Origin: Granulicella pectinivorans
Lineage (GTDB): Bacteria > Acidobacteriota > Terriglobia > Terriglobales > Acidobacteriaceae
Direction: 5' to 3'
DNA length: 64,000 nucleotides
Assembly (NCBI RefSeq): GCF_900114625.1
Contig: NZ_FOZL01000001.1
Coordinates: 2,170,001-2,234,000 of the forward strand
The notes beneath the pieces are model-generated. The model was given only the letters and a program-made list of their open reading frames with translations, did no database searches and was not told the origin of the DNA. This document shows, piece by piece, positions 25,896 to 33,936 of this stretch. The position numbers were made by a program, and so were the translations under genes. Position 1 is the first letter of the stretch, and each line of letters starts with the position of its first letter.

Positions 25896-27179
25896 CTAAG
25901 CTTTTTTGAGTGCGGCGCGGATGGCTTTGGCTACAGTCTCATCTTCGCCGGGCTGGAGCATCCAGACGCCTACGACGAGTGTATTGGCGTCGGAGGGGAT
26001 GCCCTGGTTGGGCTTGTGGCCGGTGTTGGGGTTGAGCTCGATGGAGGGCTCGTGCGCGCGGAGTTTGGCGACGATCTCCTGCGTGGTGACGCCGGTGACG
26101 GCGGGGTCGAAGCGGATGAGGAGGTGGGGGACGTGGTTGGCGATCTTGGGCACGACCGTGAGCGTGGTGACCGAGGGGATGTCCTTGACGTGCTTGACGA
26201 TGAGGTCAACGCGCTTCTGGTAGTCGCCCTGCATGGACTCTTCGGTGTGGGAGAGGACCCAGTCGACGGCGGCGACCATGCCGACGATCTGTTCCTTGGC
26301 GACCTTCATGCCGCGTCCCACGCCATCGCCGGGAGGCGCGTTGCGGAGGGCGAGATCGGTGAGGTGCTTCTTGCCGAGGAGCAGGCCTGCGTTCTGCGGG
26401 CCGCGCATGCCCTTGCCGCCGGAGAAGGCGACGAGGTCGAAGCCCATGCCGGTGTACTTCCAGAGGTTGGAGATGGGCGGCATGTCGGCGGCGGCGTCGA
26501 GGTGGCAGGGGATGTTGTGCTCGTGGGCGACGCGGAGCCATTCTTCACGGCCGATCTGAGCGGTGCCGGCGATGCCGTCTTCTTCTTCGGCGGCGTTGAA
26601 GAAGTTGGTCATGACGGCGTTGCCCTGGTCGGCGGCGCGCTTATAGTCGTCCATGGTGACGACCTCGGTGACGCGTGCGCCGCAGAGGAACATGGCGTGA
26701 TCGTAGCCGTAGCGATGGGCTTTCTGGACGATGACCTGATTCTTCCTGCCGTCGATGGACTGGGGCATGTCGAGGTAGCCGAGGCCCGGGTTGGCGTTTT
26801 GCATACAGGCCGCGGTGGCGAGGGAGATGGCTCCGGAGGCACCCGAGGTGACGATGGCTCCCTCGCACTGCAGGCGCCTGGCGATGTACTCGCCGGACTT
26901 GACCTGGAGGTCGTGCAGGCGCACGGGGTGGAGCGCGGCGCGTTGCACGGCGGCGAGCACGGAGGGCGGCATGCAGGCGGCGGTCATGGTGGTGTAGGTG
27001 CCGGCGGCGTTAATGATGGTGGGGACGCCGAGTTTGGCGTAGTAGTCTTCTCCCTCCTCAGCCCTGGGGGCCGCTGCAAAGGCTGCCGGGGCGGCCGCGA
27101 GGAGGCTGGCGGTACCGGAGAGCTGGAAGAATTTTCTGCGGGAGAGGCTGCTTGCTCGAGACTCGGTGTGGGATGACAA
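25896..27179 (-). CDS. Tat-exported SelA-like PLP-dependent enzyme (second paralogue)
   Basis: A fold-type I PLP enzyme paralogous to the one at 23558, without the C-terminal appendix. The Tat signal is SLSRRKFFQLSG to PAAFA. PLP contacts, numbered from the upstream ATG, are D258 (PCHLDAAADMPP) and lysine K286 (FSGGKGMRGPQNAGLLLG). An in-frame ATG at 27269 has no ribosome site and would put 43 residues before the twin arginines; TTG 27179 has GGAG 6 bases upstream and gives a standard Tat leader, so it is preferred. RidA follows after 18 bases. Two paralogues side by side suggest two substrates or a heteromer. Confidence 0.85.
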   Translation of the reverse strand: MSSHTESRASSLSRRKFFQLSGTASLLAAAPAAFAAAPRAEEGEDYYAKLGVPTIINAAGTYTTMTAACMPPSVLAAVQRAALHPVRLHDLQVKSGEYIARRLQCEGAIVTSGASGAISLATAACMQNANPGLGYLDMPQSIDGRKNQVIVQKAHRYGYDHAMFLCGARVTEVVTMDDYKRAADQGNAVMTNFFNAAEEEDGIAGTAQIGREEWLRVAHEHNIPCHLDAAADMPPISNLWKYTGMGFDLVAFSGGKGMRGPQNAGLLLGKKHLTDLALRNAPPGDGVGRGMKVAKEQIVGMVAAVDWVLSHTEESMQGDYQKRVDLIVKHVKDIPSVTTLTVVPKIANHVPHLLIRFDPAVTGVTTQEIVAKLRAHEPSIELNPNTGHKPNQGIPSDANTLVVGVWMLQPGEDETVAKAIRAALKKA

Positions 27180-27472
27180 TCGTCGCTCCGTAACGCTTTC
27201 GAGAGGGGTGGGCGGCGGCAGGGGCGCGCCGGGGAGAACATTGCAGGAGTGTTGCAGGACTGATGCCATTTGATGCTAGGACGCGTAGAGTGTCATCGGG
27301 CAGAAGACCCTTGAAGATGTAGGGCAAATGCTCTAGTCCTGCCGGACGGGCGCCCTGCGCGGGCGGCGGTCACTTCGTGACGCGTATACCGGTGTTGCCG
27401 ACTCAAGATGTACTGGTCCCCGCGTTGCTCGGATTTGAATTCCGATTGGCACGAGGACCTTGATTGAACGCC

Positions 27473-28231
27473 CTAGATGCGGCCGAACTGCTTGACGGCT
27501 TCGACGATGGAGTGAAATTTTTCGATGAAGGGGAGCATGCTGTGCTCGCTGTTGTCGAGCTTCTGGGCGAGGATGAGGACCTCGGCGGCGTGGGCGCGGG
27601 GGACGACGACGACGCCATCCTGGTCGGCGACGATGATGTCGTTGGGCTCGACGTGGGTGCCGTCGACTTCGAGCGGGATGTTGACGCCGCCGAAACGGTA
27701 GTGGCCGACGGAGGTGGAGGGGACGGGGCCGGTGGCGTAGACGGGGAAGCCGATCCTCTTGAGCTGGGGCAGATCGCGGACGCCGCCGTCGACGACGGCT
27801 CCGGCGAAGCCGCGGGCGAACATGGAGGTACCCATGAGGCCGCCCATGCCGGCGATATCTTTGCCGTCTTCGACCTTCATGACGTAGACCGAGCCGGGAC
27901 CGCCGCTATCGATGGCGGAGAGCATGCCGGAGAGGGCGTTGGGATCTTTGTTCTCCTCCTTCTTGAGCAGGACGGTGAGGGCGGTGCCGGCGAACTTGGT
28001 GGGGAAGATGGACTGCATGTTGTGGGACATGTAGTGCTTCTGGTGGAGGAGCTGCTCTTCGGCGTCGGAGACGGAGGCGGCTTCGACGTGGCGGTAGGCA
28101 TCGATCATGAGGGCTGGGTTCTTCTCATAGTCGGCGGCGGTGAGGGGCGCGTCGGCGCGGAGGGTGAAGGCGCAGGCTGCGAGCGAGAGGAGGGCGGAGC
28201 CGGTGAGGATCTTCTTGGTGCGGGAAGGCAT
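27473..28231 (-). CDS. Exported RraA-family (HMG/CHA aldolase-like) protein
   Basis: A 252-residue protein with the RraA fold, which covers 4-hydroxy-4-methyl-2-oxoglutarate and related aldolases as well as RNase E regulators. The signature is RGFAGAVVDGGVRDLPQL, with the metal-binding Asp and substrate Arg, and the C-terminal NDIIVADQDGVVVVP is also typical. The N-terminus has a hydrophobic leader with a lipobox-like SLAAC at residue 20 and a possible peptidase I site at LRADA, so it is exported, perhaps as a lipoprotein. GGAG lies 7 bases before the ATG. An exported location excludes RNase E control and favours a pyruvate-type aldolase. Confidence 0.85.
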   Translation of the reverse strand: MPSRTKKILTGSALLSLAACAFTLRADAPLTAADYEKNPALMIDAYRHVEAASVSDAEEQLLHQKHYMSHNMQSIFPTKFAGTALTVLLKKEENKDPNALSGMLSAIDSGGPGSVYVMKVEDGKDIAGMGGLMGTSMFARGFAGAVVDGGVRDLPQLKRIGFPVYATGPVPSTSVGHYRFGGVNIPLEVDGTHVEPNDIIVADQDGVVVVPRAHAAEVLILAQKLDNSEHSMLPFIEKFHSIVEAVKQFGRI

Positions 28232-28273
28232 GGTGATTCTCCAATCAGCAAAATCGTACCGTGTTTGGCGGGC

Positions 28274-28307
28274 AAAAAAAAACCGCCGTCGAGGGTATCG
28301 ACGGCGG
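28274..28307 (-). terminator. Strong intrinsic terminator after the TonB receptor
   Basis: A 10-bp perfect stem CCGCCGTCGA (28283-28292) / TCGACGGCGG (28298-28307) with a 5-base loop and nine consecutive A on the plus strand at 28274-28282, giving a U9 run on the minus-strand transcript. It separates the receptor from the exported RraA/SelA genes downstream. Confidence 0.95.
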
Positions 28308-28325
28308 CGAGGGAGTGATGCAGGG

Positions 28326-31300
28326 TTAGAAGTTGATCTTGCCGGCGATCTGGAGGACGCGAGCACCGGTGGAGGTTACGGTCGTCTGCGCGCTGGTGAT
28401 GTAGCCGAACGATGCGCTCTCGATGTTTGCGTTGGGAGCGCTGGGGTTGGGGTGGTTGAACATGTTGAAGGCTTCGACACGAATCTGTGCCGCGACCTGC
28501 TCCCAGATGGGGAAGCTCTTGAAGAGAGAGGCGTTGACGTTTGCTCCGCCAGGACCGTAGGAGGCGTTGCGGTGGAGGTTGCCGAAGGTGCCGTTGGCAG
28601 GCGACGCGAAGGCCGTCTTGTCGAGGCAGGAGTTGTGGTTGGAGCCGCCGGGACCGGTGACGGTGGCGCGGCTGCAGGTGGAGGCATACGGTACGTGAAC
28701 GAAGTTCGGTCGCTGCGCAGCTCCGACGCCGTTGACGTGCGCATAGTCCGTGCTGAGGGTGTAGTTGATCGGCGCGCCGGTGCGGAGATCGACGATGGCG
28801 TTAGCCTGCCAGCCGCCGAGGGTCTCGCGAAGGACGATATTCTTGTGGTCCAGGGTGGGCAGCGCGTAAGTGAACACGCCGACGAAGCGGTTGCGGATAT
28901 CGTAGCCGGAGTTGCCGTAGTCGAGCTTGAGGTGACCCTGCCACATGGCAGTGCCGCCGTCGTTCGAGCTGTCGCCTTCGTCCAGAGCGTGCGACCAGGT
29001 GTAGCTGAGGTTGGCGGTCAAGCCATGGTAGAGCCGCTGGCGAAGGATGGCGGTGAAGCCGTTATAGAAGGCGGTGGCATCGTTGTGGATGACGCGGATG
29101 TTGCCGATGTTGGGGTTAGGCCGGTTGGCATTGGAGAAAGCAGTCGAAGGAGCCGGCTGGTTGGGGTAGTAGCTTTCATCGAGGTGGATGGAGTGCGAAC
29201 CGAGGTACTGGAGCTCGAAGCCGCCGTTCTTCCAGACTTCCTGGCCGATGTCGAGGTTCCATTGGTACATGCGCTGCGTGGGCAGGTGGTTGTCAACCGT
29301 GAAGGCCGAGTAGGGGTTGGAGGCCAGGCCGAAGGCCGTGAGCGCTGGGATCTGGGGGTTGTCGAGGGTGAACTTCAGAGCCGTGCAGGAGGTTCCGTTG
29401 GGCAGGCAGTTGGAGTTGGTGATGTTGGCCGAGTAGGGGTAGTTGGTGGAGGACAGCGTGTAGCTGTTCATCTGGTTGGCGTTGTAGTAAATGCCGCCGC
29501 CGCCGCGGATGGTGGTCTTATCCAGAACGCGGTAGGCAAAGCCGAGGCGCGGGCTGATGTTGGTCTTGTCGGTCTGGCTGAACTTGAAGCCGGGGTACTT
29601 GGTCGCGGTGAGGGGGTTGGTACCGCCCGCCGCGGGGTAGAGGCTGGTCCAGGTGGGATCGAGGATACGGCCCACGCCGTTGAGGGAGTAAGCAGCCTGA
29701 GGCAGTTCATAACGAAGACCGAGCTGCAAGGTGAGCTTCTGGGTCAACTGCCAATTGTCCTGGATGAAGAAACCATCGCGCCACTGGCCGATAGAGCCTT
29801 TGACCTGGAAGAGCGGCGAGGTGAGGCCGGTGGGGAAGCCGCCGATGAAGGCCGCCGAAGGATCCTGGAGGAGGGTGGTATCGAAGGTGAACTGGCCGCG
29901 TGCGGTGTTGGCTGCCGAACGTCCGATGGTGAACTTGCGGAAGCTGACGCCAGCCATGAACGCATGCTTGTTGTGGGTGTATGAGATCTGATCGTAGAGG
30001 GTGAGGGTACGGTCGTCCTGGAACCAGTTGGTTCCGCTCTGGCCGATGCCCTGGTAGCCGGTGATGCTCATATCGACGAGTCCGGGGTTGCCGCTGTCAA
30101 CGTCCGCAGTGAAGCCGGGGATGCCGAGAGCGGAACCGGCAGAGGTCGCGCCGGTCTGGTACTGCTGGTTCACGATCTGGGTGATGAGGGTGTTGAAGCC
30201 GAGGTGCAGATCGTTGACGATGTTCGGGGTGATGATGCGGGTGTAGCCGATCACGCCATTGCGGCCGCGCGAGTTGGTATAAGCGGTATTGGCCAGGTTG
30301 ATGGCCTGCGAGTAGTTGCTGACCGTCTGCATCGCGAAGCGAGCGAAGATTCGGTCCTTCTCGGTGGGGTTGAAGTCGACGCGCTCGAGGTTGGCATTCG
30401 AGTTGACGGCGTTGGGAAGATTACCCTGCCAGTTGATGGGGTTGGCCAGCGAGTAGGTGGTTGCGATGTTCGGCGTGGTGAGGTAGGGCAGGATCTTGGC
30501 TGAAATGGGATCGACGGGAACCATGTTATTCGCGTAAGCGACATGGGTGATGGGGTTGAGGAGCTGCTTGTTGGTGGAGCTGTTGGGGCTGGCGCAGATA
30601 CCGCCAACGAAGCCTGCGGTACACAGTTCGCCGAAGTCGCCGGTGCGCATGCGGTTGGTGAGCACGGTGCCGGTGGTCGAGGTGGCGCCGTGGTTGCGGA
30701 GACCTTCATAGGAGCCGAGGAAGAAGGCCTTATCCTTCCAGATGGGACCGCTGACGACGCCACCGAAGAGGTTGTAGCGAAGCTGCGACTTGGGAACCGT
30801 CTTGGCCTGGAGCCAGCTCCTGGCGTTGAAGCCGTCGTTGCGGACGTAGTCGTACACGGTGCCGTGGAACTTGTTCGTGCCGGAGCGGGTGACCTGGTTG
30901 ATGTGGACACCGAGGTAGTCGCCGTACTGCGCGGTGTAGTTGCCGTTCTGGGTCTGGACGGCGTCGAGCGCGTCGGAGTTGGGAACGATGAAGGCGGTCG
31001 AGATGAGGTTGTTCATCAGCGAGATGCCGTCGAGCGAGATCACGTTGGTGATGTTGCGGGTGCCGGCGCCAGAGGCGCGGTTGCCCGGGGGGTTACCGGT
31101 CAGCGCGTCGCTCGAGACCGTGATATTCGAGGCGGTGGCAGCGAGCTGGAGCGCCTGGCGACCCTGCGTGGGAAGATCGTGAACCTGTTCGGCGTTGACG
31201 GTCTCGCCGAGGAGGGCGTCGTCGGTGGAGAGCGGCGGGTTATCGGCGGTGACGGTGAGTTCGGTGGACTCGGAGCCTACCTTCAGCGCCGCATCGGTAC

Positions 31301-31607
31301 GGACGGCGACGTTGATGCTGACGATGACGCCTTTCGTAACCGTCTTTTGGAATCCGGTTTTTTCAACCGTGATGTCATAGGTTCCGGGAAGAATGTAAGG
31401 GATCGAATAATAGCCCTCGGCGTTGGTCACGCCTGGGTATGCGATCTTAGTGTCGACATTGGTGCCGACAACCTTAGCGCCTGCAACAACACCGCCTGAG
31501 GCGTCGGTAACCGTACCGACCAGCGCTGTATTGTTCGCGACCTGGGCTCTCATGAAGAGAGCAGAGGAGAAGAGTAGGCAACAGAGAAAGATTTTTTTCA
31601 CAGTCAT
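28326..31607 (-). CDS. Oar-like TonB-dependent receptor 1
   Basis: A 1,093-residue outer-membrane transporter. A signal peptide (ending MRAQ) is followed by a carboxypeptidase-regulatory-like domain (about 25-105, ALVGTVTDASGGVVAGAKV), a plug (about 120-240, with VISLDGISLMN and VQTQNGNYTAQYGDYLG) and a long beta-barrel ending in a terminal aromatic, QIAGKINF. This architecture is the large Oar/TBDT type abundant in Acidobacteria and used for uptake of oligomers or peptides. AGGAG precedes the ATG. Downstream lies a strong terminator; upstream are a regulator/sensor pair and an operator-like palindrome. The ligand cannot be read. Confidence 0.93.
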   Translation of the reverse strand: MTVKKIFLCCLLFSSALFMRAQVANNTALVGTVTDASGGVVAGAKVVGTNVDTKIAYPGVTNAEGYYSIPYILPGTYDITVEKTGFQKTVTKGVIVSINVAVRTDAALKVGSESTELTVTADNPPLSTDDALLGETVNAEQVHDLPTQGRQALQLAATASNITVSSDALTGNPPGNRASGAGTRNITNVISLDGISLMNNLISTAFIVPNSDALDAVQTQNGNYTAQYGDYLGVHINQVTRSGTNKFHGTVYDYVRNDGFNARSWLQAKTVPKSQLRYNLFGGVVSGPIWKDKAFFLGSYEGLRNHGATSTTGTVLTNRMRTGDFGELCTAGFVGGICASPNSSTNKQLLNPITHVAYANNMVPVDPISAKILPYLTTPNIATTYSLANPINWQGNLPNAVNSNANLERVDFNPTEKDRIFARFAMQTVSNYSQAINLANTAYTNSRGRNGVIGYTRIITPNIVNDLHLGFNTLITQIVNQQYQTGATSAGSALGIPGFTADVDSGNPGLVDMSITGYQGIGQSGTNWFQDDRTLTLYDQISYTHNKHAFMAGVSFRKFTIGRSAANTARGQFTFDTTLLQDPSAAFIGGFPTGLTSPLFQVKGSIGQWRDGFFIQDNWQLTQKLTLQLGLRYELPQAAYSLNGVGRILDPTWTSLYPAAGGTNPLTATKYPGFKFSQTDKTNISPRLGFAYRVLDKTTIRGGGGIYYNANQMNSYTLSSTNYPYSANITNSNCLPNGTSCTALKFTLDNPQIPALTAFGLASNPYSAFTVDNHLPTQRMYQWNLDIGQEVWKNGGFELQYLGSHSIHLDESYYPNQPAPSTAFSNANRPNPNIGNIRVIHNDATAFYNGFTAILRQRLYHGLTANLSYTWSHALDEGDSSNDGGTAMWQGHLKLDYGNSGYDIRNRFVGVFTYALPTLDHKNIVLRETLGGWQANAIVDLRTGAPINYTLSTDYAHVNGVGAAQRPNFVHVPYASTCSRATVTGPGGSNHNSCLDKTAFASPANGTFGNLHRNASYGPGGANVNASLFKSFPIWEQVAAQIRVEAFNMFNHPNPSAPNANIESASFGYITSAQTTVTSTGARVLQIAGKINF

Positions 31608-31686
31608 TGGCTCCTGAAAAATCGGGTGTGGCCCGGCAGATATGACAAAACAGCTTGTTACACCGTTCGATCGAAGGATCTCGATG

Positions 31687-31700
31687 TGGAAACGGTTTCA
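31687..31700. promoter_or_regulatory. LacI/GalR-type operator candidate upstream of TonB receptor 1
   Basis: TGGAAACGGTTTCA is a near-perfect palindrome of the LacI-family type (TGAAACCGTTTCCA on the other strand) and lies 80 bases upstream of the receptor ATG. A second imperfect palindrome GTGGAT...ATTCAC lies at about 31732-31748. No LacI-family gene is in the window, so the regulator would be encoded elsewhere. Confidence 0.45.
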
Positions 31701-31797
31701 TGTTGCGATGGAATACTACGAGTGGATAACGGATTCACAGTCCTGTCATCAGGCAGTTGACGGAGGGTGAAATACGTCAAAGAGCCTAGAGAATCAA

Positions 31798-32421
31798 CTA
31801 GTCCAGGTGGACCAGGCCGCGCTGCAGGGCGTAGATCGTCGCCTGCGTGCGATCTCGGGCTCCCATCTTGTCCAGGACGGACGAGACGTGGATACGTACT
31901 GTCTTTTCAGCAATATGCAGTTGTTCGGCAATTTCGCGGTTGGATCGGCCCTGCGTGATGCAGAGAAGCACCTCGGTCTCACGGGGGGTGAGATCGACCG
32001 ACGGCATGCGCTCGGCGAGGCGGTCGAGCGCCGCCGGCGGGAGGTACCGCAGGCCGCGATCGACGGTCTGGATGGCGTTGATGAGCTCTTCGCCGCTGGC
32101 ATCCTTGGTCAGGTAGGCCATCGCGCCGGAGCGCACGGCACGGTAGATGTCCTCGGAGCCGTGATAGTTGGAAAGGACAACGATGCGGGCGGGCTGCCGC
32201 TCCTTGCGCAGGAGGCGGATGACGTCGAATCCGCTGACGCGGGGAAGGCGGAGGTCGAGGATGACGACGTCGGGTTTGAGGGTGCGGTAGAGTTCGACGC
32301 CCTGCTCGCCGTCGGAGGCCTCGCCGATGACGCGAATCTGCGAGTGACCGGCCAGGACGGACTGCAGCGCCATGCGCGCGAGAAAGTGATCCTCGATGAG
32401 AAGAACCCGAATCTGCCTCAA
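31798..32421 (-). CDS. NarL/FixJ-family response regulator
   Basis: A 207-residue two-domain regulator. In the receiver domain, E10-D11 form the acidic pocket, D56 (VVILDLRL) is the phosphorylation site, S84 the switch residue and K106 (YLTKDAS) the conserved lysine. The C-terminal LuxR-type helix-turn-helix is LTPRETEVLLCITQGRSNREIAEQL (read in parts) with HVSSVLDKMGARDR as the recognition part. It lies 195 bases downstream of a histidine kinase gene on the same strand, so the two form a pair. Likely targets are the adjacent receptor or transporter genes, by proximity only. Confidence 0.95.
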   Translation of the reverse strand: MRQIRVLLIEDHFLARMALQSVLAGHSQIRVIGEASDGEQGVELYRTLKPDVVILDLRLPRVSGFDVIRLLRKERQPARIVVLSNYHGSEDIYRAVRSGAMAYLTKDASGEELINAIQTVDRGLRYLPPAALDRLAERMPSVDLTPRETEVLLCITQGRSNREIAEQLHIAEKTVRIHVSSVLDKMGARDRTQATIYALQRGLVHLD

Positions 32422-32615
32422 CGCGATAGCTCCATAGCAGTGTTGTACACGCTGAGGGATAGAGTTGTCTCGATTGGGGGTAACAGAGATGGGTCAAATG
32501 CCCGTGAAAGGTGGATCAAAACCTTGTCCTGCCGGACTGCTCCGGTGCGCGCGGGGCGGGGCAGTCCGTGCCGTGTCACGGCTTCGCGGGCTCTGCCGTT
32601 GGTCGAAAGGAGGAG

Positions 32616-33896
32616 CTACACGCCGATCCACGGTACGATGTAGTGCTGCTGGTGGGGGAGATAGTTGATGGTTTGGAAGCTGACGGTGACCGAGACCTCG
32701 GTGCCCGAGTCGATGGCGGAGTTGACCCGGAGAGAACCGCCGAGCTTGCGGGCACGCTCTTCCATGACAGGAATGCCGAAGTGGCCGGTGCGGACGGCGA
32801 GGTCGGTGAAGAGGAAGCCGCGTCCGTTGTCGCGGACGGTGATGTGGAGGGACTCCTCGTCGTAGCGGAGGGCGACGTGGATGGTGGAGCAGCCGGAGTG
32901 GCGGATGGCGTTGGTGACCGCCTCCTGGCCGATGCAGACGAGGTGGTGGACGGCGCCGGGAGCGATGGGGATCTCGTCGCCGTGGACCTCGAAGGTGGTC
33001 TGGACGGAGTCGCGGAGGCGATGGGCGTCGATGGCGCGGGAGAGGGCCTCGGAGAGGATGTCGGTCAGTTCGTGCGGATCGCGGAGGTCCCAGATGATGC
33101 GGCGGGCCTCGGCCTGGCAGTGGGCGACCATGGAGCGGGCGAGTTCGCAGGATTTTGCGGCGGGGGTGAGGGTCTCGTCGACGTCCTTGAAGAGCTTGGC
33201 GGTGGCTTCGAGCTGCCAGGAGATGGCGGCGAAACCGGCCATCAGCGTGTCGTGGCAGTCGCTGGCGATGCGGTTGCGCTCTTCGAGCACGATGCCCATC
33301 TGCCCTTTGAGGAGCTGGTCGCGCTGGCGGAGGAGCTGCGCGGCGAGAGCGATGAGGGCGAGCGAGACGAAGAGGTAGGAGTACCAGGTCTGGTAGAGGA
33401 AAGGTTTCTGGCGGACGGCGACGACGGCGACGGCGGTCTGCCAGGGCTGGCCGGGGGTGTGGGCCTGGACCTCGAAACGATAGTGGCCGGGGGGGAGGCG
33501 TCGGTAGTGCGCGATGCGGCCGGGGGTGACGGTCCAATCGTTGTCGTATTCGGTAAGGCGGTAACGGAACTCGACGGGACGTGCGGCGGGGGGAGTGGCG
33601 TCGAAGAAGAGGACGAGATCGCTGTGGCCGGGTTCCAGGACAACGCTGTTGCCGCTGCCCACGATGGAGGAGGCGAGCTCCGTGGTGAAGGACCAGCCGG
33701 GGATGATGGCGGTGGGCGCGCCGGGTGCGGCGATCTCCGAACCGGCCGGGGTTGGTTCCGGGGCCTGGGGTGGGACGCTGGTGTAGGGTGGCAGGGGCGC
33801 GATCTGGGCATCGGCGCCTGGGGCGGAGGTTCCGGCCCAGGCGCAGAGAGATGACATCAACAGGAGAAGCGCCAGCCGTCTCGGGAAATATGTCAT
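32616..33896 (-). CDS. HisKA_3-type sensor histidine kinase with a lone Y_Y_Y domain
   Basis: A 426-residue kinase. After a signal peptide come a periplasmic Y_Y_Y-like domain (about 85-162: EFRYRLTEYDNDW, RRLPPGHYRFEVQAH), one membrane segment (about 172-190), the HisKA_3 dimerisation helix with phospho-acceptor H215 in ASDCHDTLMAG, and an ATPase domain with N-box QEAVTNAIRHS and G-box DNGRGF. Related sensors usually carry two seven-bladed Reg_prop propellers before Y_Y_Y; these are absent here. The gene is 40 bases downstream of a MFS transporter and upstream of a NarL regulator. GAGG sits unusually close (2 bases) to the ATG. Confidence 0.9.
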   Translation of the reverse strand: MTYFPRRLALLLLMSSLCAWAGTSAPGADAQIAPLPPYTSVPPQAPEPTPAGSEIAAPGAPTAIIPGWSFTTELASSIVGSGNSVVLEPGHSDLVLFFDATPPAARPVEFRYRLTEYDNDWTVTPGRIAHYRRLPPGHYRFEVQAHTPGQPWQTAVAVVAVRQKPFLYQTWYSYLFVSLALIALAAQLLRQRDQLLKGQMGIVLEERNRIASDCHDTLMAGFAAISWQLEATAKLFKDVDETLTPAAKSCELARSMVAHCQAEARRIIWDLRDPHELTDILSEALSRAIDAHRLRDSVQTTFEVHGDEIPIAPGAVHHLVCIGQEAVTNAIRHSGCSTIHVALRYDEESLHITVRDNGRGFLFTDLAVRTGHFGIPVMEERARKLGGSLRVNSAIDSGTEVSVTVSFQTINYLPHQQHYIVPWIGV

Positions 33897-33936
33897 TTCC
33901 TCTACGCGAACACAGACAGAGGACGATGCGCAAGGG

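Noticed and set aside
23558..27179. Selenocysteine synthase (SelA) as the function of the two PLP proteins
   Set aside because: Both carry Tat signals, occur as paralogues and sit with RidA and an amidohydrolase; no selB, selD or tRNA-Sec is near. A catabolic PLP enzyme is far more likely.
27331..27395. Repeat pair sharing GTCCTGCCGGAC at 27336 and 32526
   Set aside because: Only 12 bases are identical and the flanks diverge; it could be chance in GC-rich intergenic DNA. A genome-wide count would settle it.
31733..31748. GGATAACGGATTCACA, resembling half of the E. coli lac operator
   Set aside because: Similarity to lacO1 is probably coincidental; only the palindromic character is noted with the LacI-type site.
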